The position numbers were made by a program, and so were the translations under genes. From the NCBI RefSeq assembly GCF_036370855.1, contig NC_088099.1, forward strand, positions 19,125,501 through 19,189,500: DNA of 64,000 bases, given 5' to 3'. Shown one piece after another: positions 1-13,100 of this stretch. The DNA comes from Dromaius novaehollandiae (taxonomy: Eukaryota > Chordata > Aves > Casuariiformes > Dromaiidae). Numbering within the stretch: position 1 is the stretch's first letter; every line of letters begins with the position of its first letter. The notes under the pieces were generated by a model. That model saw only the letters and a list, made by a program, of their open reading frames with translations, searched no databases and had not been told where the DNA came from.

Positions 1-2864
1 ATATAAACAGTAATGTAGGTGTTTGCCTGAGTACATATGTGTAAAATATGTGCACTGTCCTATGCTCTTTACCTGTTTTAGAGTTTGTCACACTGCTTTT
101 GCTGTAGTTTCCTCCTGTAATTTTCTGGAAAAGTATGAAACCAGATACAAGGACTTCTGTCTGGTGATTCTGTTTCTACTTACAACTTTGTAATCTTGTC
201 CTTAACACTTGTAGTTATCCTTCCCTTATCCTTTTTGCTTCAAGTCTATACTCAAGTTATAGATATGCAGGCTTAGGATAAATTGCTCTCCTGCTGCAGA
301 CAAGGAACACTAATTTTCCTTTGCTTCCAAAGTCCTTCCTTTGCTGCAAAGTCTAAGCAGCCCATCGCAAGGTACCTCACTTAGGCACTGTACTGAAGCC
401 AGCATAACCATGCAAACCACAACAAATTAAATCCAGGTTTCACTGAGGTCTGTGACAGAGGTTCTAAGTGACTTTGAGTAGCCAGGCTCATTCATTCTGA
501 CTAGGACATAAGGAAGGATGGATTAAAGCTAATACTGAAAGTGTTCAACATTTGCAAAATGCTGTTATCATTACAGAGGAGACTTCTGGAATTAGAGTGC
601 TTGTATCTATTGTATACAATATAGCTGCATTACCTAGGAGCAGAGCAGTTTTTCTGGCTTCTTCACCCCAAAAGTCTGCTTAGACTGAACAAAGAGAAAA
701 TGCCACAGGAGCTGATGTTTTCTGACATATCCATCTGCTTAGTAAGATGAGCTGGTCACATCACTCCTAGGTTGTTTCAAGGTCATCATATCTTCCCTAG
801 CAGACTCCACCCTACAAACAGATGATTTTGCTAGGAGAGGGTCAAAGGGCTTGTTCCTCATGGAGGTGGGTAGCTCTTTTCGTTGCAAGAATGCGTGAGA
901 CATAGGAGGAGCTCTTCAGAGAGTGGGCTGAGATATTTCTAAGATAAAACTTTAGCAGGGGACAATGTTAGAGAAGGCTTGAAATAATATGCTTGCGGTT
1001 TTGTTTTGGAGGAAGTTAAGATTAAAGTCACTTTCTCAGTGGCATAATCCATTATTTTTCTTTGCCATTTTGCTCTATGCAACGGTTTTAAGAGCGGCCC
1101 CCACCCCATGTCTACCAGTATAATGGCAGCTTAAGAGTCATTCTGTATTTAAACCTGTGTAGCAGTTATCAGAATCTGACATTAGACATAATCTGATATA
1201 TCTTTAACAAAGTGTAGATGTTGGATATAAAATAAGCCTTTGCCTACATATAGGATAGCATATAGCAAATCTTATGGCATGATTTGTATGGATATGTTAT
1301 ATCTGAGTGAGACTGTAGTATCAATGGAATTGCTTGAATAGGAAAGAGGCTGACTTTTTATGATGCTCAGATCCTGTATCCTGTACATGTTGATACTTCT
1401 TACATTTAAATGCACTGTTATTAAAGGCTGCAGAAACTACCAGGCAGGTTCAAGTGAACATGTTACACCTAAGAGAGATTTCAGAGTATGAATTCTTCAA
1501 CGCAGTAAACCTTTTTGAGGACTCTTAGGGGAGTGTCCGTAATTGCCCTTCAGTGCAAGGTAGATTTTAGATGCTCGGTGGCAGAAGTGCAGTATTTGGC
1601 ACCAATCTGGTGGTGTTAATGCATCTAATGCTGTTTTGCTAATGTCATTTGTGAGGAGTTACTCAAATGATGAAAAGATCCAGTTTCTTCTGAATGCTCC
1701 TGTGAAATATGTACTATTAATTACCAAATGCAGCAAGCTTAACCATATGTCAAGAAAAGGCTGACTGGGCCTTTTTTCCATCTCTCCATTAAAAAAAAAA
1801 GCCTGAAACCATAGATCGGTCCACCTGCTGATCTTGGTTATAGTAATTTGGAACAAGTATGTTGGAATCAGGGTGGGTTTATGCTAGTTTAACTGACAGC
1901 ATAGTGTAGCCTTTCTGTCTATGAAAATGATATATATTACCTCATATCATGCAACGTAAGTGGTGCACTATGATCCTAAATAAGATAAATTCAAAAGGAA
2001 TCAGACTTAATGTACATGAATGCTGTTTATGGCACTTATTCCATTTGCTGTAACTGATTGCATGTTTTATTCTTGACAGATATATCATGTTATATTTACA
2101 ATTCTTGAACTTTTTTATTCATGTTTTCATATGGTTTCTTTCTAGTTGTAGCACAATATAATGCTCTGAAGAACAGAATTCATTTAAAAACTTGTTTTAT
2201 TTTGCATCTTTTCATACCTTGTTCTTGAATATGGTTAAAATATCTGGAGATACTCTCTCCAGTCCTTGCTTCCAGAGAGTTTCCAGTGAGGGTATTCATA
2301 AAGTTAGGTCGTGCAGAGTATGTCTGAGGCTTGCAGAATCTAGCCACAGAGAAAAAGTTAGAGTTAATACATCTAGCAAGCCATGAGGTTGTTTCACCTG
2401 TGTTATGCATATGCATCAGGTTGTTATAGAAAAATTTGCAGAAAGAAAATCATTTATGTCTACTCATATAAGAGGAAAAGGCTTTGACTTACAAAACCTG
2501 CATCAGTTTGTTGTGAAACATCTTGTAGGTTCAAAGATTTTACCTGAAAATATATATTATTGTCAATAAAAAGTTTTTATATTTACTGTAAAGTCAAAAC
2601 TGGTCAGACTATGTTAAATATACTTTAATTTAATATTGTGGTTGATTTCTGTGGTCTCTGCTGCAGTTTGTGCAGATTACGTTGTGAAAACTTCACTAGT
2701 TTAAAGGGGTGCTTTTTTATGAAATTTCCTACTTCTAAATATTGCCATGTTTTAAAAATACTGTTTAGACACTTGTCTGTGTTAATATTTTATCCTTTTC
2801 TTTTTTTTTAGAGAATTTTACTGAAATAAAACAAGAAGACTTCACTGGTGTTTATGTTCTGCGC
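1..2864. other. Intergenic DNA, no gene seen
   Basis: AT-rich unique-looking sequence. The longest open frames are below 80 codons, overlap on both strands, and lack splice-site context or domain similarity. No CpG island, LINE signature or RNA gene is recognised. Confidence 0.7.
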
Positions 2865-2935
2865 TGTAGAAGGCTTATTGAAGTCAATGGAAATTTTACC
2901 ACTGACTTTTCTGGGGCCAGGATATCATAGATGTT
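2865..2935. repeat. Possible ancient sauropsid repeat fragment
   Basis: The plus strand reads 'cttattgaagtcaatggaaa', 'ttttaccactgacttttctg' and 'gggccaggatatcatag'. This has the layout of the old amniote motif 'ttgaagtcaatgg..ccattgacttcaatggggccaggatttcac', seen in many sauropsid loci. Short, diverged, recognised from memory. Confidence 0.4.
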
Positions 2936-5900
2936 ATCTGAATTAGTTACCTGTGTTTAAGTGACATTAAGTGAGAGCAGTAGCAGCACATTTGCAGGGA
3001 TCATCTGTTCCACCTCTTTTCTGTTCCCATAGTCTGAACTATAAATCTGAGTAGCTGAAAAAAGCATTTGATGCTCCTACACTAATAAATACTTGTGTCA
3101 GAAAAGCATTAGTTTATCATGATCATTATTACCACTATATTAGTGCAGAAAAGAAAAATGAGAATGTTCTCATCTTCTAAAGAAATGTACTGACTTGATA
3201 CTTCGCAGGCTGTCTTTCCTGGAAGCTTTGGCTGTGTTTTGAGGGCTTATCATGGTCAGACCTCTGTGGTAGCACAGCTGTACTCTCGTCAGGATCTGAG
3301 CTAGTTAAAGCTAACTTATTCTCAGTAAGTTCACCACTGTGGTGGAAACCCTTTACAATTATTTTAAATTATACAACTGTTTCTTCTTTTCAAAGCCATT
3401 ATTGTTTATTAGAGCTGAGGGAAAGATACATGATAAATATGATTTTCATTTTGAAATATAATTTAAAAGAGATTCCTCTTAAAAACACTTTGGGACTGAA
3501 CTGCTGTTTCTTTCAGCCTATTCCATTAAAAGTGAAAAAGAAAAGCTTTTGTTTTTTCACCAACTGTATTACTACTGATTTGAAGGGCTCAAATAGTTCC
3601 TCTAACCAAGGGGATTACAGAAATCATTTACTTAGCCTAAATTAGCCCAGGATGAAGTTCGGAGGAAGGAGAAAAGAAGCATTTGTGAAATACTGGTAAA
3701 AAGAGAGCCATCCTCTTCAAGCCTGCACCCAACACTGCCCATTTTATTCTGGCCTTCAGCTGTTCATCTGAATTATGCCCTTTCCATAGCAGCCAAAACC
3801 ATCTTGATCTTTGAGCCCTGTGCACCACGTCCCTCCCGGAACCACGGTCTGTTCCCCTTCGGGGGCTCCCGCTGGCCTGCAGCCTCCCTTTGCGCCTGGG
3901 AGCATCCTCTGCCGTCAGGCCTGGTGCCTCTTTCTGTACCTGGAGAGCCTGGATTAAAATAAGGCTCAGGAGATATTAACTGCAGTCGTGGCGGTGCCCA
4001 TGCTGCTGTGTCGATGCTGACAGAAATAGGCAGTGAGCTGACTTTAAAATGGCTATGCTGCCCCCAGGCTGGGCTGCAGCATCTCCCTGTCTTCTTAGGA
4101 GCACCCTCTCTCTAATGGTCTAGCTCTTGATGCACGCAAGTCAAATGGCTGCAAAAGGGGGATTGAGGAAGCTCTCGTTTGCATTAAATAATTGAATTTG
4201 GTATTGCTGAGCCACGGTTTCTTGACCAGCTGCAGTTCGTGTAGCTTTCTTCAATCCTTTGGAATATTGCAGTCATGTCGTGACTTGCAAAATTGCATCT
4301 CCTGCCTGTAGGTTCTTTAGGAGAGAAGCTACAACCATTCCCTCAGTCTGGTGCAGTCCTGTTAAATGCCATCTCTTGAAAGTGGCCTTAAAAGTCTGGA
4401 TGTAATTTTCTCCCCAGAAAGGTGTTAATGCCTGGTTTCAGTGGAAGCTCAAAGTAAAAGCCTGTCATGTTAAAATATATAGGCATCTTTGGGTGGAGGT
4501 TTAAACAGCATTTTCTCTGAAAGAAAACTTCTGTGGAAAAAAAGTTTTTTGAAACTATCTGCATCTTCTCTATGAAAAAAAATTCTCAGCCTTTCCCTTT
4601 TGCTGCTTTTTTTACTGGTAAGATAGGAAAAAAAGAAAAGCAAGAAAATGAAAGTGGGGGGAGTGTAGATAGAAGGGGGGGAAAAATGGGAGAAGGAAAA
4701 AGCACCCTCCTGTGTTTGCTTAATTGAATGTACCAGAATTTAACTAGTTTTCCCTGGAACCTTCTGAAGGAAATTCCTGTCTTTTCAACCAGTTCTAATT
4801 GAAAATGTGTTCAGCTGAAGATGAATTATATCACATTTGCCTTCATTTTGACCTCTTCTTATCAAAGCATTTGGCCACTTCTCTCCCCCTCCCAGTCCCC
4901 CCTGCTCAAATTCTGTAAACTCCAATAACATTAGTGTCTTCTGCATATGCTCAAGTATTTTACTGAGCTGGAACATTAAGTTGGGTAACTGGGTTAATTA
5001 AGTGGCCAACTTATATTTGGAAACCTCTGGATATAGTTGTGGGTTTTGGTATACTAACCTCAGTTTTCATCATTACCTCTTAAGTATTTTTACGTTGGAA
5101 ACTGCTTCTCATTAGAAAAATGAGCCTGCTCTGAGCTCCGTGTTATCATCACTTGACTGCTAATGGTACCTAACATTGCTCATTTAAGACTCCTTTGGGT
5201 ATTCGTTTATTATACCGCAGTCAATAACGTAGACATGTACTATTTGCCTTCAGGACAGCAGTATGTGTGGGATGACAATAGTGTGTTCTTGTCACAATTA
5301 GCTTTTCCTGAATTGCTTCATTGGTTTAAACTCTAAGTTGAAATTATTTCAGGAGTCCGTATGATAGATATGGACTTTCAAAGGAAATGTGACCTGGTGA
5401 GTGAGTTAGACAGGTAATCACATCTGAGTAGCATGATTGCAGCCTTCTCTTGGGGAGTATAAAAACTTCTGAGAATATTCATAGATTAAATGCAGGTGTC
5501 TTGAGTAAACAGCTGGAAATTCTTTGCATCAAGCTCAAATAAAAGCCTCATATTCTACTTGGAAGGTCAAAAAAGTAAAAAGATTTAGTATATACTGTAA
5601 AACATTGTTTGTTGAAGGAGAAGTACGTTTGTTGGTTTTATTAGGAGAGGAGAATAAAAACGTGTGCTTTATGCCAAGTAGATAAGGCAAATTGCTTAAG
5701 CTACCTTTATTCCTGAAAATGCTCTGCACTTCACTGTTTCTTGACTACATTCCTAGATTTGCTTGAATGTTTACTTTGAATTATTAGCAGTGACTTGATA
5801 TAGACTTGATTCATACTAAGGCCTCTTCAAGAATACTTTTCCCTCACATGTCTAAGTCCCAGACAAACATGATACTCTTCACACACAGCTGATCAACCCT

Positions 5901-6884
5901 GGGAAAGTAGCAGCTGGTATCACCAGTGTCCCCAGAGACACCTGCCCCGTGAATGTGAGGCAGCAGCGGACCACTCACTGCCTTGTCCTCCAGCCATGGG
6001 TCCAAGGTGGCCAACCTTTCCCCCTCCTTTGGCGTTCCTGGGGGTGACAGTCACAGCCGTCTTGCCTGGGAAGCTGCAAGTACTTGTTTTGGATGAGCCA
6101 TAAATCTTTTCCCCCTGATTTCTGCCCCTCTCCCTTCATCCCTCCTTTCGGCCGTGCCACTGAAAATCCCCTATTCCCTCAGCCCAGCCACTGATGTTCA
6201 CCTTCGCTTCTGCTTGCTCGTGTCTCGGGGCGCGACTGTGGTCCCCATCACTGCTTTGGTGGCTCTAGGCTTCCCTATGAAACTAACCTCTAAAACACCA
6301 CATACAATTAAACACCACAGGCCTCCAAGACACTTGCACATGTGTGTAACTGAAACCTTTTAGTCCCACTGGGGGCTGTTTTGCTGTGGAAGATGAGGGT
6401 AGTGGTGTTCTCCATAAACAGCAGCAGCAGCAATAGTTGCATTTGTGAAGAGCACAAGGTGGTTAACCTCCCCCAAACTCCTCCCCCAGCAAAGACTGGG
6501 TGTTAATAATCAGTGCTTCGGCAACCCTACAGAATTAAGAGTATCCTCAAGAGCTCTTTTTTTGGTTCGGAAAAAAAAAAAAAAAAGAAGAGGTATAAAC
6601 TCTGAGAATGTTGAAAACATATTTTACCCCTTACTTCCCAGCTTTCTTCCCTATTAGCTTGTGTATCTCAAGCTAAGGCAGCAAATGGGCTGTACTTTTG
6701 TAAAGCAGCCCTGTGCTGCAAGCTCTGCAAACATCTTGGCTGAACAACTCATGAGCCTGATCCTGCCAGCTTGCTGCGGGCCTCTGAACCATTTGGTAGC
6801 TGTCTGTGGCCCCAGCCAAGGCTGAATGAGTGTTAGTATTTAATATGTTTGAAGGGAGCAATGGAAGAGTAAACTATAGCCCAA
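2936..6884. other. Intergenic DNA with purine-rich and GC-rich patches, no gene seen
   Basis: Contains a purine-rich stretch on the plus strand at about 4620-4705 (AAAAG, GGGGGG and AGAAGG units), moderately GC-rich patches at 3825-3960 and 5930-6250, and an A16 run at 6571-6586. The 5950-6090 segment on the minus strand has exon-like AG and GTGAGT ends, but no frame gives a recognisable protein. Confidence 0.65.
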
Positions 6885-7110
6885 ATTAAAGGGGGGAAAA
6901 ATCAAGCGCACGATTTTAGATTATCCATCAATTTCATAGGACTCTGCGCCTGAGAACATTAACTTTCTATGCAAATGACATTAGGCAAAGTAAGCCATAA
7001 AATATGAATCCAGCATCTACAATAGTGATGAAGCAAGCAGTGATTGATTTCTGCTCTACTCAGTTGCTTGGAGTAAGAGTTAGTGGCCTTTGGTGTGCCA
7101 TGCACACATG
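6885..7110. promoter_or_regulatory. Candidate conserved non-coding element (octamer plus PBX/HOX-type site)
   Basis: This stretch has the composition typical of vertebrate developmental enhancers: a perfect POU octamer ATGCAAAT at 6969-6976 and a perfect PBX-HOX-type TGATTGAT at 7041-7048, with many spaced TTA/ATTA cores and no low-complexity sequence. Its status as an enhancer is an inference; conservation has not been measured. Confidence 0.25.
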
Positions 7111-9340
7111 GGCTCTGTTTGCAGTGGTGGTTTTCATTTTCTCCGTTCCCACATCTTGAAGTATATATATAAACACTGACAGATCGCCGTAGTTCTGCTT
7201 TTCCTACCTATAAGTGACGTGTTTCAGTGCGAGTGCCCTCGCAGCGTTCCCTTCTGCTTCTTCTCCTCCCTCGCTCTAAACCAGTGTCGAGACGCTGATG
7301 TCCTTGAAAGAGTCTTGCCTTGTGTGTGTGTGTCCATGTGTACACACACTCACGTCCACCCTGAGAAAAGAGGATTACCTTTCTTTTCTTGCCTTTTAAA
7401 TTGCTCCAAAAGTCAAGTGTATAGAAAAGATCTGCTTTCACCCAAGTTCCTGGCATCTGATTTCCAGAAGCCAAAGCACAAAGCAGTGTGCTACTCTGTA
7501 TATAAGACACTGATAAATACCCACAATATTAATGGTGTGGTATCGATAAAATCTATTTCAAAATTCATAATCTTGAAAGTCAAGATAATCCCAGTCTTCA
7601 AATACTTCAGCTGTTTTATTCATGACTATAAGGTTAATACTTCAAATGTTCTGATACTAATTTTCTGACTAATCAGAAATACAAGTTCTTTAACATTTGT
7701 AATACTTGACTGGGAAAATGGACAATGTTTTAGCTCATGGTCACAAATATCTTTTATAAAAGCTAATTTGGTGAAGCCTATTATAAAGATGCTGTTTCTC
7801 CCGATGCCACTCATTTAGATGTGGTCTTTGGGATTATGGCAGTTACATAATGTAGAACATTTTTATGGCTTTTTTGAAGTTATGCCAGAAGACATTTTAT
7901 TTCTAGTCTCTCTTAGGGCCATGAAAGTGCAGAAGTGGATTAAAATTTTCTCCTTCCACCAACCAGGTCTGCTCCACACAACTCATCTGGTATAAATCTG
8001 ACAGCATTATCAGGTTCTGAAATGGTTTTATAAACAGTAAGAGGTCTCCTGGGCAAAATAAATATAATAATCCTTGGTACTTGCTAACCGTAGTTAGACA
8101 GTTTTCACATGAAATATGCCCTTACCAAAGTCCTTTCCAGTGAACTTCATGTAACGAAGGAAATACTAAATACAGACCTTGATTCTGGAAAGAGTTTATT
8201 TATATAAAATGTGTTGGTATGTTTAAGTGTAAAAGCTTAAGTCCTAGAAGTGATGGGGGCAGTCACATGCACATTAAACGTGGCTGTGACCTTCTGGTAT
8301 GTAAGACCTGGGGGACTTTAGCTGTACGCGCTAGCATTTTATTTACATACTCGAGGCAGATGTGGGAGGTATATGATGCCCAATGGCTGTCATGTGAGCC
8401 CACTCCGGCAGGCTGCAGTTCAGCTTTCAAGCTACTTCAGGTGCACATGGAAAAGTAACCATGGTAGGGTCATGGGCATGCCACACAGCATCCCGAGTAT
8501 GGCCAAGGCCAGCGGCTGTCCGGGCTCTATCCTCGGGTGCCTGGTGCAAATACAGCCCATTTACATAGAGAAAGCTCCCAGGAAGCCCTGTAAATGTACA
8601 TCTGTCTGTACTGTTTGGTCTTGTTTCAGGTGGTTGAGAGACCAGATCTGAAGAGAGACTTGTCTAAGCTCCTGACTGTGCCATTGAATTCCCTTTTTAG
8701 TTTTTCTCTTTTTTTTCCCCCATTTTGTAAGTTGTTTTGCCAAGAGACACTAATGCTTTGGCCGCAGCCTGCAGCACGCCATGTTAAACTATGCCAACAC
8801 CTAGTTTTAGGTCTGTATCAGGGATGGGGTAATCTTGTGGATATAGTCCTTGATCTCAGAAGTGAGAAATAAAAACTGGTTTTGACATAATTTGATCAAG
8901 AGAGTTCATTTTCTGTGTACTTCAGTTCATCACATCCATAGCATGTGCTGTGTACCATGGTGGAACCAGCAGGAATAAATTCACTGAACTTCCGATTGCA
9001 AAGTGTTGAGGGCTCCTAGTCACATACATCTAAGCTTATGGAGTGAAACTTATGAAGCCTCTTCTGCAATCATTATTTTCTTTCCAGCTATCTAAAAGAT
9101 CCACATGGATCTGCTGTCTTCTAACAAATAATCACTCTAAAATAGATGTTTGCATTGCAGTAATTTTGGTAAATTAAAAATGCTCATTTTAGTAGTACTA
9201 CTGGTACTAAATAAAGAACTACAGCAATGAGCTCTGGATGCTTGTTTCAAGTGACAGTCATTCAATCCAAATGCAAGCCCTCAAGCCAAACTTCAAAATG
9301 AAAATCCCCAGGCTGATCACCAAAGTAGCATGGTAGCAGC
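7111..9340. other. Intergenic DNA, no gene seen
   Basis: Includes a TATATATATAAA stretch near 7162-7173, a short (TG)n run at about 7319-7334 followed by CACACAC, and a few overlapping open frames (longest 149 codons at 7219-7668, starting at GTG). The long frame is Cys/Val/Ser-rich, crosses the TG repeat and has no recognisable domain, so it was not called as a gene. Confidence 0.65.
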
Positions 9341-12300
9341 ATCATAGGAAACTGGCAGGAGCAATGACTGTCTCTACAACACCAGGAGGGCACATGAGGG
9401 AGGCACCTGCACAAAGCAATAATCCTCCCCAAACACCCACTGCTCCATTAAATAACAAAAGCGAGCTCACCCAACACTGGTATTTCCTCGACAGCAGGGG
9501 CCTCAAGCCAAGTGCAGGAATGTCCCCCCATGCCACCCGTGGCCACGGGTGGCAGGGAAGAGCCAAGCCAGACATCACTGCAGGGCATGGCTGGGCATCA
9601 TCACTGAGATGCCTCTCAGCACAGTCATCTGCAGACTGGGAAAGCTGGGAATGGTGGGGCTGGAGCAGCCTATTGAGAAACAAAGCTAGGAAAGAAGTTT
9701 TCTGATTTCAAGGCCACCAGTACTGATTGTGTTTGTAGTGCCACAGAGATGCTTCTGCACCCAGCGAGGCTACCATCAGCAGGTCTGACTCCTAGAGAGG
9801 ACCTTTCTTCTTCCTAGTGAAAAGCTTAGAGCAGAGGAAGGTGTTATTTATCACTGCCTTGGCTTAGCAGTCATAAAAGTGGTGATAATAGTTAGCTTAT
9901 AAGGGAAGTTAAAAAGGCAGGTCTTTATGCCTGAGGAAGGTTTTGACAAATGGCTGCTCACCGGATTGGACATGTTGCTGGCTTGGAGACAGATGGGCTC
10001 TTCAAATGAATGTAGGTAATGCTACAGGTAAATAATAGAGAACTTACTGGAGATGTACTTGAGGTGGTTCAACACTCTCTTCATCTACTGTTGGCATCGT
10101 TTGCCTTCATAGTTAACTCATTTTTTTTTTAAAGAGGCCTTCAGGGTGCGGAGAATGAGAGATGAGTGAGCTCTTCAGGCACAAAGAAAAGGATGTCTTT
10201 TGATTTTTGTGCCATACATTAAACAGCTGTGTTTGTGATAAGTCTTTGCCTCAGATTGCTTTGTTGCAAGTTAGATGGGCTTCTGATTTGCAATTAGTTC
10301 ATGACAGATTTTCATTTTGGTCCTTGCTCTTATCAATTTTTGTCTTTTCTGTTTCCTTAAGTGTATCACAATATAAATCATCTGATATTCAGTGTAACCA
10401 TTTGTTAGATATTTCTGTATAGAATTATATAAATGGTAATTGAAAGCTAGCTCAGCATATGCACTCCTTTTTAAAAGGAAAGACACACACAGCCTCTATG
10501 TGTAGTCTGCCATGTAGAAAGTTTTGAGCAGTACAGAATTTGTGGTATTTCTTCTCTTTTCTGAATGATCAAATAATTGTAAAAATAAAAATTATGTTTT
10601 AGATAGCTTTTCTTGTGGGCTTGACTCTATTTTGGAATATGAAATTCCATATTAACTTGTCTCAGTTGCCCTGAGCTCAATGCTGAAGTCTTCAAAGAAT
10701 GAATTATCTGACATATGCCCTCCGCTTGCAATATTTTCTTATAAGAATAATTACAGTGGAGGTTGCAGTCACTGCATTCCCTTGATTTCTCTGGATTTTA
10801 ACTAAAACTTCACCTCACTTTGATAGAATGGGGGGAATTTGTTTTATAAAAAAACATGTGCACACGGGAAAGAAATGTGGGAATTTCTACATCACAGGCG
10901 TTAAAAATGTTTTGGGGCATAAACTTTCATGACAGATTCAGTAGTATTTAAGAGTGTTTCTAAAGGCAAATTGGATGGGATTTTGTAGTCTGACTTTTAT
11001 TTATCTTTTTACAGCTTGTTCATATTTTAAATTATCTGAGAAAAATATTTCTCAGGGGGAGATGGAGTTCCCTAAACAAAAGTATGGGATAGGACAGTCG
11101 ATTTTTTTGAAGACTGGTTTTAGGACACAGGTATTATTCCCTTTGTGACGGAATATTGAATCAAGTCTACATTTATAGAGACCAAAGAGTCATCTTCAAC
11201 CATCTAAGTGAATTAATGTTTAGTTACCCATCTGTCCATATGAAACAATCTAAAGGGAGACAGTACCCATGACAAATTAGCCAAAGACTGACTGAACAGG
11301 ATATGACATTCCTCCTTTTCATAGTTCATTTTGGGCAACTGAGCCGCAGCTTGGAAAACTCCCTGTTTTTTAATAGGGGACACTGCCAAACTTCCAGGAT
11401 TTTAAAACAGTTTTCCAGAACATGCTCTGACCCACAGAGCTTCTAACAGATCTTCTGAAGAATTATAAGACGAAACTAAATTTATCTTACTTCCTGAAAT
11501 CGCTATGGACTACTTTATCCATCATGGAACATTATTTAGCTTTTTCCTGATGCTCATGCTACTTACCTCCAGATTCTTCAGGAGGGACAGAAAGCCAGTT
11601 ACCATGGCCTGGGATTGCATAGTATCACCTCTTCATCCCCAGCTTGCTCAGAGATCCCCATGCCATTTCTTCTTCACTAGGAATCTAGAAAGTTCAGATA
11701 TCAGCGCAGCAATTTCTACCTCTCCTGCAAAAGCACAAGGTTGTTTGACATGTGATAGACTATAAGAAAACCCTGCAAAATAAAAGGCAAGGAAAGCACA
11801 GCCTGAGCACTAGGTAACGTATCAGATGGTCTAGTTCCTATGACTGGGCCATTCCTTCATCCTCCACAAGCAGAGACAAGCTCTGACCCTTGCTTCGCAC
11901 CTAAGCTCACAGCGGGGCTGTGCTACGCTGGTGGTGGAAGTGGCTGGAGCCTGGCAAAAAAGCCAGTGGTGGGGTTTTGGTCTGTCTACTCATTTCCTTC
12001 TGAACTATCTTGCCACTGAATATTTTTATAAAATTACCCAAGTGCTTATAAAAAGAGGTTTTCCCTATACCTTTATTTGATTCTGAAGCACTGAGCCCCC
12101 AACCACAGCCGCATTTTCCTGCTACACTCGGAGGAGGAAGCATTGCATTGCTGTGGAAGTGACCCCGCCACCATTCCCAGTCTGGTGGCCAGTATCAGAA
12201 GCTACATTTTGGTCATCTTAGCCTCTTCCCTGGCAATTTTTTTGGTGGCCCCCATGGAAGTGATGACACAGGCTGTGTGACCAGTAGGACTGCTTTGTTT

Positions 12301-12700
12301 TTACTGAGATTTCAGGAATGTGACTCCTAGCTCAGCGCAGAGCGCTGGTAGGACTGGGCAGGCTGCTCAGTCTGCTCCGTTTCCTTCCTGTAGGAAGGGG
12401 ATAAAACGCCACCATACTGCAGTGGCATTACAAGGCTAGAATTCGTTATTAATGACCGTGAGGTATTTGGAGGCAGGGGTAATGAGGCTATATGGATGTC
12501 TAGAGTATGTGCTTCACTGAACATCTGAGGCAAAACATGTCTGTTTCCATGACAACCGCCCTGCATTTTTACCATTGTAGCTGCTCTTCCCTGTGCTCAG
12601 AAATTTCAAGTATCATTACGGAGGCGCACTCACATTTTGCTCCATTCTTATTCTACTATTATAAAGTTCTTTTTGTCACATTAACGTTTTTTTTCCCGAA
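9341..12700. other. Intergenic DNA, no gene seen
   Basis: Unique-looking sequence. The stretch 9342-9705 is open on both strands for 113 codons, a sign of composition rather than coding. Several short AT-rich blocks are unremarkable. No LINE, LTR or RNA gene is recognised. Confidence 0.65.
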
Positions 12701-12714
12701 ATGACGTAGTCACA

Positions 12715-13085
12715 TTCTTCCCTTTCCCCCCCCGCTTTCTCTCCCCCTGCCTCCCCAGGTGTGCGGCCCCCTTCTCCTCTACCACCAGGATCAGTGCTCA
12801 CCCCTCCGGGGGGGCCGGTTCTGTTCAGCTGGCTGACAGCAAACTAACCTGGTACAAAAACAAAATAAAGTGAATCGTTTTGTGCTGGGCTGCTGTTTGG
12901 GGGGGTCAGAGTGGCATGGCGCTGCAGGGGGGGGAGCAGGGAATGTGGACCAGTGCCACCGGGCCAAGCCAGGGCGAAGGCGGTGGGAGAGGCTGGAGGC
13001 AGCGAGTGGGAGCTCAGCCCAGTGCCCAGGTCTGCCTGCGCTCGCGGCTCGTCCAAGCCTCAGGGTCACCCCACCAAAGGCAGAA
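12715..13085. other. GC-rich patch with poly(C) and poly(G) runs
   Basis: A C9 run near 12727 and several G7-G8 runs at about 12897-12935 sit in a 370-bp GC-rich block with scattered CpGs. Open frames of 70-159 codons occur in several frames on both strands at once, and the 159-codon minus-strand frame has no domain. The block could be a small CpG island or a distal regulatory element. No TATA or initiator arrangement is convincing. Confidence 0.4.
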
Positions 13086-13100
13086 AACCCCGATGCTTTT

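Noticed and set aside
5955..6080. Exon-like minus-strand segment bounded by CTTGCAG and GCAGTGAGT
   Set aside because: Splice-like ends are present, but none of the three frames yields a recognisable or well-balanced protein, and no partner exons were seen.
7150..7668. TATA-like stretch followed by a 149-codon plus-strand frame as a possible promoter and gene
   Set aside because: The frame starts at GTG, not ATG, crosses a TG microsatellite, and has no recognisable domain; the TATA run is probably part of a TA-rich simple sequence.
9342..9705. Two 113-codon open frames on opposite strands
   Set aside because: Mirror-image open frames with no recognisable protein; typical of chance in moderately GC-rich DNA.
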